This document shows, one piece after another, positions 45,113 through 54,054 of a stretch of DNA of 64,000 nt. The position numbers and the translations under genes are program-made. How positions within the stretch are numbered: position 1 is the first letter of the stretch; every line of letters begins with the position of its first letter. The notes under the pieces are model-generated. The model was not told where the DNA came from. It made no database searches and saw only the letters and a list, made by a program, of their open reading frames with translations. The DNA is from IMCC45349 sp047219225 (GTDB taxonomy: Bacteria; Bacteroidota; Bacteroidia; Flavobacteriales; Flavobacteriaceae), in the NCBI RefSeq assembly GCF_047219225.1, contig NZ_CP178208.1:1922001-1986000 (forward strand). Reading direction: 5' to 3'.

Positions 45113-45250
45113 GTGTGGTAACGGTTTTGTGTATGATTAGTTGCGGGAAAGGACGCAGTCATTTTCCGCCGTAACCGAAAGATAATTAATAAGATTGAAT
45201 TTCCGAGAGGAAATTCAGCCGCAATTAATTATACACGTTGTTGGCTGTAG
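45113..45250 (-). repeat. attC-like site between cassettes 14 and 15
   Basis: Left arm GTGTGGTAAC pairs 10/10 with GTTACCACAC at 44346. Right arm GTTGGCTGTA. Stem GTGTATGATTAGTTGCGG / CCGCAATTAATTATACAC. Confidence 0.9.
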
Positions 45251-45254
45251 TTTT

Positions 45255-46193
45255 TTATTCAAAAAATCCTCTATCTTTTAAAACAGTTATTTTTTTTAAT
45301 TCAAATAATTCATTCGGATAATTACCATATAAAACTTTAACCTTACCATTTTTAATCTCATAATAAGGTTCAGGATATTTTTCTTTAATTAATTCCAGAT
45401 TCTCTTCTTTAAACTCAAATTCTATTGGTTTTTCAAATTCAATTTTTCTTGGTTTTATGTGAAATGTCGAATCAACTTTTCTATAGATATAAGGATTATA
45501 AGGTGAAGCCCATTTTCCGTCAATAGTTTTATATAAATCGTGATATTGATATTTTACATGAATTAACTCTCCACAATAATCAGCAACATAGATTAGAACA
45601 TTTTCATAATCATCGTAACGTCTTATAGATGCATGGTCGTAAGAAACAAAATTAATAGTGTCTTTAGGATAATTTCCATACAAATTCTCAAGGATTTCGT
45701 ATTCTGCTTCATATTTAGAATCCATTGAGATTATATTGCAGTAATAAATGTAATCCGCAGGTTCTACGTTTATTTTTTTTCCAATAAATGCATAAAGCAT
45801 TTTAGGTTTATCTTTGCAAGGAATATATTCTGTGCAAACTTTTGGTTTTAATTCAATTCTTATACTATCTCTTTTAACCAAATCTGAAACAAGATATGAT
45901 TCAGTTATGTGTTGCCAGGATTTGAAAAATAATGAGTCAGTCAATTTTACCTTTATTTTAAAATTTCCATTTTCATCTGCTGTCACAAATAAATCTTTGT
46001 TTTTAGTAATTTCTGAATGTTTATTGTGTTTTGGTAAATCTGCTGAAAAATATTTTGAAAGTGTATCGTTAACTGAAATTCGAACTCTATTCCTGTTTTT
46101 AGTAGTGTCAATCGCAATTCCTTTAATTATAACTTTTTGTCCGAAAGAAGTATAACTAAAAATAAGGAAGATTATTACTAAAATGTATTTCAT
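45255..46193 (-). CDS. Cassette 14: secreted protein of unknown function
   Basis: The 312-aa protein has a signal peptide (about residues 1-18, SFG-Q). An N-terminal carboxypeptidase-regulatory-like strand pattern (KGIAIDTTKNRNRVRISVND) is followed by a Tyr- and Lys-rich domain. It is probably periplasmic or exposed at the surface. No family recognised. Confidence 0.68.
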   Translation of the reverse strand: MKYILVIIFLIFSYTSFGQKVIIKGIAIDTTKNRNRVRISVNDTLSKYFSADLPKHNKHSEITKNKDLFVTADENGNFKIKVKLTDSLFFKSWQHITESYLVSDLVKRDSIRIELKPKVCTEYIPCKDKPKMLYAFIGKKINVEPADYIYYCNIISMDSKYEAEYEILENLYGNYPKDTINFVSYDHASIRRYDDYENVLIYVADYCGELIHVKYQYHDLYKTIDGKWASPYNPYIYRKVDSTFHIKPRKIEFEKPIEFEFKEENLELIKEKYPEPYYEIKNGKVKVLYGNYPNELFELKKITVLKDRGFFE

Positions 46194-46293
46194 GAATTTT
46201 GCATTTTGATTTTCAAATCTAATATTGATTTTCTTTTACTAAAAACTAAAATGAGCGAATATGTCTTTTGATTGAGTTAACGGTTTTTCAAAT

Positions 46294-46431
46294 TACAGCC
46301 AACGTTTCTGTGTATAATTTGTGCGGTAAGAAAATTCGGAGAATTTTCCGCCGTAGAAATTATGGTTGGTTGTTTAGTGTTTTCAATTTTAGTTTAAATA
46401 TAGCAATTAATTATACACGTTGTTGTGCAAC
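46294..46431 (-). repeat. attC-like site between cassettes 13 and 14
   Basis: Left arm TACAGCCAAC pairs 10/10 with GTTGGCTGTA at 45240. Right arm GTTGTGCAAC. Confidence 0.87.
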
Positions 46432-46437
46432 GTATTT

Positions 46438-47031
46438 TTACTTCCATAAACTTGGAACTTTTCTGTATTCAACAAGTATTTTGTTCCGTTCATTTTCGGA
46501 AAGGCCAAAATCATTTTCAAATCCAATTGGTGGCGGTGGACTTTTATCGTCAATGTATAAAACAAAATCAACAAGATATTCGCTAATATTCATAGTTGTT
46601 CCAACACAGCCTGATTGATATGATATTGGATACTCGGTATCCGAAATAGCTTTTAAAATCAAATCAGTTTTATTTTCGAATTCTGGTTTTCTAATTAGTC
46701 CTTCGTATGCAATGGTTTTTATAGTTGCATTTGGATATTCTGTGAGTTTTAGAAGTTCAGATTGTGTTGCATTTTTCATTATCCACATTCTTCTGTCAAA
46801 TTGTTTTGGACGTTTCGCAGAAATTCCAACAACTCCACTCGAAATTCCGCCATATTCAGCGACTTTTAAACTGTCTTTTATTTGTTGTCTAATTCCGTTC
46901 CAGTTGTAAGTCCAACTTTTTTCATAAAAGGACGACAAAACGACAACAATTCCAATTCCAATGATTGTCAAAATTGGGAATAACATTGAAAACCGATTTC
47001 GTTTTTCGCTATGTCGTCTGTGTTTTTCCAT
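46438..47031 (-). CDS. Cassette 13: membrane-anchored protein of unknown function
   Basis: 197 aa from the ATG at 47031; a longer open frame would start inside the attC-like site. An N-terminal basic stretch and a transmembrane helix (about residues 15-33) are followed by an extracytoplasmic helical domain with a RRMWIMKNATQSELLKLTEYPN segment, perhaps HEAT-like. No family recognised. Confidence 0.66.
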   Translation of the reverse strand: MEKHRRHSEKRNRFSMLFPILTIIGIGIVVVLSSFYEKSWTYNWNGIRQQIKDSLKVAEYGGISSGVVGISAKRPKQFDRRMWIMKNATQSELLKLTEYPNATIKTIAYEGLIRKPEFENKTDLILKAISDTEYPISYQSGCVGTTMNISEYLVDFVLYIDDKSPPPPIGFENDFGLSENERNKILVEYRKVPSLWK

Positions 47032-47033
47032 AT

Positions 47034-47238
47034 GTTGCACAACGTCTCCGTATATGAAACGTAGCGTGTAAAAAGACACTATCGTTTCGGATTATACACA
47101 AGCCGAATTTTTATTTTTTCTATTTATTTTTTAATTTTCTAAATATACAAAAATAAAAATTTGGCGGACTTAATAAATAAGCAAAAACCTCTCGGAAAGC
47201 CTGAAATAGCTATGTTTTATATACATTGTTGTGCATAG
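47034..47238 (-). repeat. Long attC-like site (205 bp) between cassettes 12 and 13
   Basis: Left arm GTTGCACAAC pairs 10/10 with GTTGTGCAAC at 46422. Right arm GTTGTGCATA. It carries an extra AT-rich segment of about 70 bp between the arms, making it the longest site. Confidence 0.83.
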
Positions 47239-47393
47239 TGCTTTTCACGTTCTACTTGGTTTTCCGATGTTTGTTATTTAGTTCAAATGTGTGCGTTGGC
47301 GAGACTTACTCTTTTGCAATTTTTGGCGTTGCGTTGGCTGTAGCGAATTGCGAATGTGTATGGCTTTGAGTGTTGGCTTATAACAAATAAATA
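47239..47393. other. Gene-free 3' tail of cassette 12
   Basis: 155 bp between the long attC-like site and the DUF3570 stop, with TTGGCGTTGCGTTGGC-like words. I see no ORF or clear terminator. Confidence 0.5.
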
Positions 47394-48707
47394 TTAATCC
47401 ATTACAAACTTAAATCCTGCAGTAATAATACTAGAACTAAAAGATGTATCTCTATCGTACTGATAAAATTTTAAATCAATACTTTTTAGACCTAGTTTCC
47501 AAATATGTGCCTTTGCGAAAATATCTGTATAAGACACTCCAAATCCAATTTGGTTAGCAGAATATTCGGAAAGGTCATAATCAGAAGTATAAAAGTCATC
47601 GGTAGATAAAGCACTTTCATAAGGTCTAAAATAATCGGCTTCTGTTTGGTTATAAAATCTATAAGATGGATACAACGTAAACTTATCTGTTATTTTAATT
47701 GGAACTTCAATACTTGCAGTATGTGAAGATATTCCCCAATCATCAAAATAATAGCGATAGAATGTTCTTACTGTAAATGTTTCATTTAAATACCAATTTA
47801 AACGACCACCAACAGCAACTTTAAATCTTGAATCTGGCAAACGCTCAATTGCATCTGCAAGTTGAAAATCATCTATAAATGAATCCGCTACATCACTAAA
47901 ATACACTCTTTGAAATGGTGTAGATAATAAACCGTCTTGTTTTACAAAATCTAATGCTAACGAACCTTGTACATTCTTGTGAAGAATTTGAGAGAATCCA
48001 AAACCTAAAGAATAAGAATTACGTCCTTCATCTTTAAACTCACTAAATCTAGGATTGTAATTTGTGTTCCCTGTAATTGTATTTTGCGTGAACAAACTAT
48101 TGTTTAAACCATTACCGTTCTCTCCAAACGGTCTTAATTCGGTTGGGTAAATGGCATTCCAAGTATCGATATAAACATTTGCGTTTACACTTAACTCTGT
48201 ATTCTTTTCGTTAAATAATTTTGTGTAACTACCACCAAAACCAGCTGAAAAATAATCGTATTCTGATGAAATAGATATTTTTGCAGACCAAATATCATTT
48301 CTATCGTCAGAGCTATGACTATAACTTCCAGTTAAATTTGCCCAAAGGTCGCTACTTGATGCGCCAGAAGAAGCTTGAAATGGGTCTGCTGGTCCATCAT
48401 CAAAAGGATCAATATTACTTGAAGAAGCTGATGTGTATGCAGAAACTCCTGCATCAATGGTTAATACATCATCATCATTTAAAGGTATTGAAACGACAAA
48501 AGTTCCTGTAATATCTGTTAATTCTTCAGTACCTATTCCACCACTTACCGCGGCATTGTCGCCATCTTGAGAATAATAACTTGTTAGAAAATCTACTTCA
48601 GTAGTTTCTAATACACGTTTTTTATAAACTTTGGTTGAGTCTTGTGTTGCTTGCGAATATGATTTAGCAAAAGCAAATACGCAGAATATTAAAATTATTT
48701 TTTTCAA
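47394..48707 (-). CDS. Cassette 12: DUF3570 outer-membrane barrel protein
   Basis: 438 aa from a TTG at 48707, which precedes a signal peptide (KKIILIFCVFAFAKSYSQ). The longer open frame upstream overlaps the DUF4266 gene and is not credible. The mature part is a beta-barrel-like protein with strand patterns such as YTDIFAKAHIWKLGLKSIDLKFYQYD and an aromatic-type C-terminus. DUF3570 with DUF4266, ApbE and a thioredoxin forms a recurrent four-gene cluster in Bacteroidota and Proteobacteria. Confidence 0.82.
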   Translation of the reverse strand: MKKIILIFCVFAFAKSYSQATQDSTKVYKKRVLETTEVDFLTSYYSQDGDNAAVSGGIGTEELTDITGTFVVSIPLNDDDVLTIDAGVSAYTSASSSNIDPFDDGPADPFQASSGASSSDLWANLTGSYSHSSDDRNDIWSAKISISSEYDYFSAGFGGSYTKLFNEKNTELSVNANVYIDTWNAIYPTELRPFGENGNGLNNSLFTQNTITGNTNYNPRFSEFKDEGRNSYSLGFGFSQILHKNVQGSLALDFVKQDGLLSTPFQRVYFSDVADSFIDDFQLADAIERLPDSRFKVAVGGRLNWYLNETFTVRTFYRYYFDDWGISSHTASIEVPIKITDKFTLYPSYRFYNQTEADYFRPYESALSTDDFYTSDYDLSEYSANQIGFGVSYTDIFAKAHIWKLGLKSIDLKFYQYDRDTSFSSSIITAGFKFVMD

Positions 48708-48720
48708 ATTTCTAGTTTTA

Positions 48721-48933
48721 TTAGTTACAGCCACAGCCTCCTCCAGTTTTTCCTCCATTTGCTCCAACAGCTGCTTCACGATAGGAATGCATCGTAGAAA
48801 TATTTCGGTCAGCTTTCTTGTCTGCCAATGCCATATCTGGGTCATTTATATTTACTTTTTCGTATTCTTTAACCACAACGCAACTACTAAGACAAGTAGT
48901 AATTAATGTAGCACATATAAATTTTTTAATCAT
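48721..48933 (-). CDS. Cassette 12: DUF4266 small lipoprotein with Gly-Cys C-terminus
   Basis: 70 aa with a lipobox LSSC (about C18). The conserved body has NINDPDMALADKKADR, and the tail ends GGKTGGGCGCN. The tail is conserved in the family and may bind a cofactor or be modified. The start overlaps the ApbE stop by 4 nt (ATGA), showing translational coupling. Confidence 0.85.
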   Translation of the reverse strand: MIKKFICATLITTCLSSCVVVKEYEKVNINDPDMALADKKADRNISTMHSYREAAVGANGGKTGGGCGCN

Positions 48934-49910
48934 AATTTATCTATTTCTATATTCTTTGATTTCGTGATATTTCCTTTATCATCGATGATAATACATTCTA
49001 TTTTTGGCAATTGATTAATGCGGTCTAAACCAGCTTCTTTTCCCATAACAAATACTGAAGTTGCTAGTGCATCTGCCAATTCTGCTTTTGGCGCAAATAC
49101 GGTTACACTTATAATTCCGGTAGAAGGATATCCAGTTCTTGGGTCAATAATATGTGTGTATCGTTTACCATTAAAGTTTACATATTTTTCATAATTTCCA
49201 GAAGTAACTACAGCTCCATTAGTAATAGGTAGTAATGCAAAGACTTTATTTTTATCCATTGGGTTTGTAATAGCAACTTTCCATTCATTTCCATTGGGTT
49301 GTTTTCCCCAAGTATTCATATCTCCAGAAGCATTAATAATTCCAGAACTTACACCTTTTGAAATAAGAAGTTTTTTTGCTTTATCAGCTGCATAGCCTTT
49401 TCCAATAGCACCAAAACCAATTTTTATTCCTTTTAATTTAAGAAAGACAGTACTATTCTTTTTATCTAAAACAATGTTTTGATAGCCAACTTTTTCTACA
49501 GAAGCAATTATTTCCTCTTTTGAAGGCATTTTGGTCATACTGCCATCAAACTTCCAAATTCTGTCCATTGAAGCATAGCTAATGTCAAAAGCTCCATCAG
49601 TTAATTTTGAAAGGCCTATTGCTCTTTCAATTAAATCAAATAGTTCTTTGTCAACTTTCACAGGTTTAATTCCTGCATTGCGATTAATTTTTGATGTTTG
49701 AGAATTATCATCCCAAGATGAAATTAATTTTTCAATTCTTGAAATTTCTGCTACGGCAGTATCAATATATTTGTTTGCTTGTATAGAATCGTTTGCCACA
49801 ACAGTAATGTCAAACCGACTACCCATTAGTTTGAGTGTTCTCTTATATGATTGTTGTGCTGCACAACCTATTATTGAGAATAAAAGTAATAATGTGATTA
49901 GATGTTTCAA
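48930..49910 (-). CDS. Cassette 12: FAD:protein FMN transferase (ApbE family)
   Basis: The 326-aa lipoprotein (lipobox IIGC) has the ApbE signatures LMGSRFDITV, DGAFDISYASMDRIWKFDG, IGFGAIGKGYAADKAK, INASGDMNTWG and the THIIDPRTGYPS active-site motif. ApbE proteins attach FMN covalently to Ser/Thr of extracytoplasmic redox proteins. The start lies 1 nt after the thioredoxin-like gene. Confidence 0.93.
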   Translation of the reverse strand: MKHLITLLLLFSIIGCAAQQSYKRTLKLMGSRFDITVVANDSIQANKYIDTAVAEISRIEKLISSWDDNSQTSKINRNAGIKPVKVDKELFDLIERAIGLSKLTDGAFDISYASMDRIWKFDGSMTKMPSKEEIIASVEKVGYQNIVLDKKNSTVFLKLKGIKIGFGAIGKGYAADKAKKLLISKGVSSGIINASGDMNTWGKQPNGNEWKVAITNPMDKNKVFALLPITNGAVVTSGNYEKYVNFNGKRYTHIIDPRTGYPSTGIISVTVFAPKAELADALATSVFVMGKEAGLDRINQLPKIECIIIDDKGNITKSKNIEIDKL

Positions 49911-49911
49911 G

Positions 49912-50352
49912 TTACTTTGTAAAAGCGTTTAATTCTTTAATATAATTTTCTGGTGTAGTCTTTTTATAACTACTTTCACCTAACACTTTGCCTTTAGAAT
50001 CAAGTACTACAACAAAAGGAAAAAAACCTTGTTTATTGTATTCTTCAGCAAGTAATACATTTGCTTTTTTTTGTGATTCTGACAATGTATTTTTCTTTCT
50101 TCTCGGAAAATCTGCCTTTAGCATCACATAATTTTCTTTTGCATACTTTTTAAAAGTATCTGTACTCCAAATTTCTCTGTCAAGTTTAATACAAGGCGCA
50201 CACCAATCTGAACCTTGAAATACTAATATTATAGGTTTACTTTCTTTGGATGCAATTTCTTTTGCAACGTTAATATCTGATTGCCATTCTTGAGCCATTG
50301 TTGTACTTACGCAAACAACCATTACTAATAATGCCACAATTATTTTTTTCAT
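49912..50352 (-). CDS. Cassette 12: secreted thioredoxin-like protein
   Basis: The 146-aa protein has a signal peptide (residues 1-20, TMA-Q) and a thioredoxin fold with the active site WCAPC in FQGSDWCAPCIKLDREIW (about residues 48-65), followed by a cis-proline segment FFPFVVVLDSKG. It is the first gene of the operon and probably supplies reducing power to the ApbE/DUF4266 partners outside the cytoplasm. Confidence 0.9.
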   Translation of the reverse strand: MKKIIVALLVMVVCVSTTMAQEWQSDINVAKEIASKESKPIILVFQGSDWCAPCIKLDREIWSTDTFKKYAKENYVMLKADFPRRKKNTLSESQKKANVLLAEEYNKQGFFPFVVVLDSKGKVLGESSYKKTTPENYIKELNAFTK

Positions 50353-50597
50353 TTTAAAATTTATTTAGTATTCATAGTAAACAATTAGACCAATACCTAT
50401 TAACGAATGCACTATTTTTTTGTTGTATGAATAGCTCATTTTTTTCAGTTTAATATTAGCATCAATTTGAGCGTTGGTAAATAAACTGCTCTTTTGTTTT
50501 TTTTGTGTTGGCCGATGTTTCGAAAAAAAACAAATGTGCTGTTTGAGCATTGGCTTTTTTTAGTTCAAATGTTGATGTTTAGCACGATTTTCCGCAT

Positions 50598-50733
50598 TAT
50601 GCACAACGTTTAGTATATGAAAAGTAGGCGATTTCGAAGCACCAAACTTTCGGTTAAGCACGAACTTTGATAAGAGCCGAAACCCTTGAATTTATTGTTA
50701 TTTCGCCTATTTTTTATATACATTGTTGTGTGC
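50598..50733 (-). repeat. attC-like site between cassettes 11 and 12
   Basis: Left arm TATGCACAAC pairs 10/10 with GTTGTGCATA at 47228, 3.4 kb away. Right arm GTTGTGTGC. Stem AGTATATGAAAAGTAGGCG / CGCCTATTTTTTATAT. Confidence 0.88.
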
Positions 50734-50741
50734 TGCCTTTT

Positions 50742-51626
50742 TTATTCTTTTTCTCTCCAATCAAGTGGTAATGTTCTTGTCTGCATACTTCCTGGTTGTT
50801 GATAGACATACTTTATCTGTCCGACAAATGTCTTTTCTGGAAACTTAGTCAGAAGTAATGGCACAGTCGCTGATTTGATTTGTTCGTAATCATTATCACT
50901 ATCCAAATAATTTTCATTTAGTCGAAGGATTACAGAAACGTATTTCAGTTCTTCATTTTTTTCGATTTTATCGTAAACACGAACATCAGCAGTCAGATAT
51001 GTTCCTAAACTGTCTGCAAAAAGCTGTTCTGTTTCGTTGGCAGAATTTTCGTTTAAAGAGCTTTCAATATAACTCACTCGATTACTTTCCATTTTTGATT
51101 TCAGTCCTTCAAATGGAAGCATTACAAGAACCATTAGTCCGTATGCAAGAACGATTGAAAGTCCAACTTGTGCGAAATTAACTTTAGGTTGTTCAAGTTC
51201 AGGGTTGAAAGGAATTACTCTGGTTCCTGCTACCATATCTCCAATTCTTCTACTTGGACTTGCCAAAGTCACAATAACTTCGATTGGCCAAAGAATGCAA
51301 AAGATATTTCTCACAAAACATCTAATTGGAGAAGCGACATTTCCACTTTTGTTTTCTACTACTTGAAGTTTTAAAGCTCTCTTTGCAATACTTCTTCCAT
51401 TTATACAGTCTTTACAGAAATATAAAGTAAAGCCAATTAGTCCAACGTAACTAAGTCCACCGAATATGTCTGGATTGGTTTGTTCGTGATTTATTTCAAA
51501 TGCAGCTGAAAATCCTGATATCATTCCGGGAATAAAAAATATCATTGCGATAAATGTCATTGCAATGTGGTCAAGTAACATTGAGCCAATTCTTGTTCCT
51601 GCGTTAGTTTTCTGTTCTGTTGTCAT
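50742..51626 (-). CDS. Cassette 11: RDD-family membrane protein
   Basis: The 294-aa protein has an N-terminal RDD domain with R12, D19 and D75 or D77 in TRIGSMLLDHIAMTF and YFCKDCINGRSIAKRALKLQVV, and a CFVRNIFCILWPIEVIV segment. Two further transmembrane stretches and a C-terminal soluble part follow. RDD proteins are small-molecule or ion transporters of poorly known role. Confidence 0.85.
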   Translation of the reverse strand: MTTEQKTNAGTRIGSMLLDHIAMTFIAMIFFIPGMISGFSAAFEINHEQTNPDIFGGLSYVGLIGFTLYFCKDCINGRSIAKRALKLQVVENKSGNVASPIRCFVRNIFCILWPIEVIVTLASPSRRIGDMVAGTRVIPFNPELEQPKVNFAQVGLSIVLAYGLMVLVMLPFEGLKSKMESNRVSYIESSLNENSANETEQLFADSLGTYLTADVRVYDKIEKNEELKYVSVILRLNENYLDSDNDYEQIKSATVPLLLTKFPEKTFVGQIKYVYQQPGSMQTRTLPLDWREKE

Positions 51627-51650
51627 TTTATGTTTTTCGTTTTTTTAGGT

Positions 51651-51789
51651 TGCACACAACGTGTTTGTGTATGATTTCGTTGCGTGTTTCAGCAACTAAT
51701 TTAGCAAATACAAACCGAATAGAAAATCCGCGAGGATTTTCGTAAGTAGGCGAGTACTAGCAATGAATTATACACGGTGTTGTGTGTAG
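51651..51789 (-). repeat. attC-like site between cassettes 10 and 11
   Basis: Left arm (T)GCACACAAC pairs with GTTGTGTGC at 50725. Right arm GTTGTGTGTA. The interior is identical to the site at 44219 over about 110 bp, with a GAAAATCCGCGAGGATTTTC hairpin. Confidence 0.88.
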
Positions 51790-51797
51790 TGCTTTCG

Positions 51798-52334
51798 CTA
51801 CATTTTTGTTCCAATATAATATACTTTTTTTTCATTCGGTATCACAAAAATTAATTCAGCACCACTTGGGTCAATTCCATTACAATATATGCTCCAAGGA
51901 TAGACATAAACATCTTCTTTTTTCAAATCTTTTAATTTCGGAAACCAAGGGATTTGATATTGCCAACCGTTTGTCATTTCAACAGCATCATTCAAAACTT
52001 TAGGTAAACTATCTAACCGATAAAAGCCTTTTTTGTTTTTCAATTCATCGTGAGTTACTTTCGAAATGTCAATTCCATAAGCATCTAAATAATCTCCAGT
52101 AAAAGAGCGACCAGATTCATAACTATTCGTTACTTTTTCAATTCTATCGTCTCCAAGTCCGCACCAATTCAGCACGAATCTTACATCAGATTTCGTGGCT
52201 TTATTTTCAACAGTTTTATTTCCGATTGTGGTCGAGTACGCAAAATACCCGAAAATCAGAATAATTCCAATTAGCGATATTCCGCCCCAAATTATTAGAG
52301 CTTTTTTTCCGAAATTATAAATCTTATTCTTCAA
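51798..52334 (-). CDS. Cassette 10: membrane-anchored protein of unknown function
   Basis: 178 aa from a TTG at 52334; no ATG is available before the hydrophobic start. A transmembrane helix covers about residues 12-32. The extracytoplasmic part has NWCGLGDDRIEKVTNSYESGRSFTGD and a WSIYCNGIDPSGAELIFVIPNE segment. No family recognised. Confidence 0.66.
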   Translation of the reverse strand: MKNKIYNFGKKALIIWGGISLIGIILIFGYFAYSTTIGNKTVENKATKSDVRFVLNWCGLGDDRIEKVTNSYESGRSFTGDYLDAYGIDISKVTHDELKNKKGFYRLDSLPKVLNDAVEMTNGWQYQIPWFPKLKDLKKEDVYVYPWSIYCNGIDPSGAELIFVIPNEKKVYYIGTKM

Positions 52335-52365
52335 TTTGTTCTTAGTTCAGATGTTTTTCTCGCAT

Positions 52366-52502
52366 TACACACAACGGTTTTGTATATGATACGTTGCGTG
52401 GTTCAGCACGTAATTTAGCAAATAAATCACAGATAGAAAATCCGTGAGGATTTTCGTAAGTAGGCGAGTACTAGCAATGGATTATATACGTTGTTGTAAA
52501 AC
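52366..52502 (-). repeat. attC-like site between cassettes 9 and 10
   Basis: Left arm TACACACAAC pairs 10/10 with GTTGTGTGTA at 51779. Right arm GTTGTAAAAC. Confidence 0.88.
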
Positions 52503-52503
52503 G

Positions 52504-53808
52504 TTATTTATTTAAATAGTTTCCAATTTTTTCAATATCAATTAATTCATAGACCATTGTTTTACCATCTTTACTTTTAAAAATAATTCCTTTTTCTTCT
52601 AAATCAGTTAAATCTCTACTTGCTGTTTGTCTAACAATTTCATGTCTTTTAGAATATATTGGGACAGTTATTTTAGCTTTTGGTTTGATAAATAAATAGC
52701 CTAATAAATCTGCTTGTCTTTTATTAAATCCTTTTTGTGTAAGCTCATATATTATTTCAGAAGCTTTTTGTCTCTCCTCACGTTTTCTATCTCTATATGA
52801 AACCAAACTTTGAAAAGCGACTCTTAAGCTTTTCATTGAATACATTATGAAATAAGTTAAATCATTTTGGTCGTGTTCTGTCTTTAAAAATGCTTTATCA
52901 TAGCTTGTTCTTGAATTTAATATTGCTTTAGATATCGAAATATGTTTTAATAAAGAGTATCCTTTCTTAATTAAATACCAATAAAATAAAGCTCTTGCAG
53001 TACGTCCATTTCCATCACCAAATGGGTGTATATAACCAATCATAAAATGAAGAATAGAAGCTTTAATAATTGGATGATAAAATTCGTTTTCCGAATTAAT
53101 AAAATATAGTAGTTGTTCTATTAATTCATTAACCTCTGAATAGTCAGGCGCAGTAAAAGCGATTTCTCCATCTACGTGGTCTTTGACATAAATCGGATGG
53201 TCTCTGAATTTTCCAGCATATTTAGCCGCATCTGTTTTTACGGTCATTATTTGATGAATATCAAGAATTAATTCAATTGATAAATCTTCATCTAATCTGC
53301 TTTCAATTTCTCTGATAGCTCTGAAATTATTGATTATCATCTGTTCAGATTCCGTTCTTGGTTTTCTGCCTGATTTAATCATTTCTCTTGCTACATCAGT
53401 TGTCGTTGCAGCTCCCTCAATTTGAGAAGAGGCAATAGCTTCTTCAATTAGAGAATTTTTAAAATATTCCTGTTGTTCTTGAGGCGTAATCGAATTTTTA
53501 TAAAGTCCTCCAATTAATTTTAAATCGAAATTGTGTAAATCTTCTTGTATAAATGAAGTTAGGTTGTAAGTGAACTTATGATTTCCAAAAAATAGTCTTT
53601 TCGCTCCAATAAATCTGTGCGTTTTAACAATTTCCCAAGCTTTTTTCGGATTGTTAAAAGGTAAGTTTGGACGATGCTTTATTTCAGTCCAATAAAAATA
53701 TCTTTTATCAGTTTCTTGAATAAATGATTCCATTCCATCCTTCTTAAAGCATTCAATATATTTGTTGAAATCAAAATCCTTTATTTCTGGTGGATTTTCT
53801 ATTTTCAT
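52504..53808 (-). CDS. Cassette 9: Fic-family protein with winged-helix C-terminus
   Basis: The 434-aa protein has a complete Fic motif HPFGDGNGRTARAL (about residues 259-272), so AMP-transferase activity is possible. An inhibitory-helix-like SSQIEG motif lies upstream (about residues 133-138), matching the (S/T)xxxE(G/N) pattern of class II Fic proteins. The C-terminus carries a winged-helix-like domain (KRQADLLGYLFIKPKAKITV and TASRDLTDLEEKGII). It has its own promoter within a 44-bp inverted repeat, which suggests autoregulation by the wHTH. Confidence 0.9.
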   Translation of the reverse strand: MKIENPPEIKDFDFNKYIECFKKDGMESFIQETDKRYFYWTEIKHRPNLPFNNPKKAWEIVKTHRFIGAKRLFFGNHKFTYNLTSFIQEDLHNFDLKLIGGLYKNSITPQEQQEYFKNSLIEEAIASSQIEGAATTTDVAREMIKSGRKPRTESEQMIINNFRAIREIESRLDEDLSIELILDIHQIMTVKTDAAKYAGKFRDHPIYVKDHVDGEIAFTAPDYSEVNELIEQLLYFINSENEFYHPIIKASILHFMIGYIHPFGDGNGRTARALFYWYLIKKGYSLLKHISISKAILNSRTSYDKAFLKTEHDQNDLTYFIMYSMKSLRVAFQSLVSYRDRKREERQKASEIIYELTQKGFNKRQADLLGYLFIKPKAKITVPIYSKRHEIVRQTASRDLTDLEEKGIIFKSKDGKTMVYELIDIEKIGNYLNK

Positions 53809-53863
53809 GTTACAACGTGTTAAATATCACATCAAATATAACACATTGTAACGTAAAAATCAA
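53809..53863 (-). promoter_or_regulatory. Promoter and inverted-repeat operator of the Fic gene
   Basis: Minus-strand TTG at 53863-53861, 20 nt, TATATTTG at 53840-53833. A 44-bp imperfect inverted repeat (53809-53852, arms GTTACAACGTGTTAAATAT and ATATAACACATTGTAAC) covers the -7 and the start region. Confidence 0.68.
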
Positions 53864-53908
53864 TGTTTAGATGTTATTTTAATAAATAGACCAAGTTTTC
53901 AAACTAAT

Positions 53909-54044
53909 GTTTTACAACGGTTTTGTGTATGAATAGTAAGGGTTAAAAGTGTATAAACTTTCATACGTAGAACATAGTTAATTAAATAGTTATTAATTTT
54001 AATTTAGCAATTATACCCTTATTATTTATACACGTTGTTGTGTG
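53909..54044 (-). repeat. attC-like site between cassettes 8 and 9
   Basis: Left arm GTTTTACAAC pairs 10/10 with GTTGTAAAAC at 52493. Right arm GTTGTGTG. Stem GTGTATGAATAGTAAGGGT / ACCCTTATTATTTATACAC with two G-T wobbles. Confidence 0.89.
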
Positions 54045-54054
54045 ACGTTTTTTT

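Noticed and set aside
46268..46618. Plus-strand 116-aa ORF
   Set aside because: It spans the attC-like site and lies antisense to the cassette 13 gene.
48708..48845. Longer start for the DUF3570 gene
   Set aside because: The extension overlaps the DUF4266 gene in another frame and lacks a signal peptide at its start. The TTG at 48707 gives a proper one.
50365..50550. 61-aa ORF upstream of the thioredoxin-like gene
   Set aside because: Low-complexity Lys/Ser start, no family features and no coding pattern. It probably is the leader and promoter region of cassette 12.
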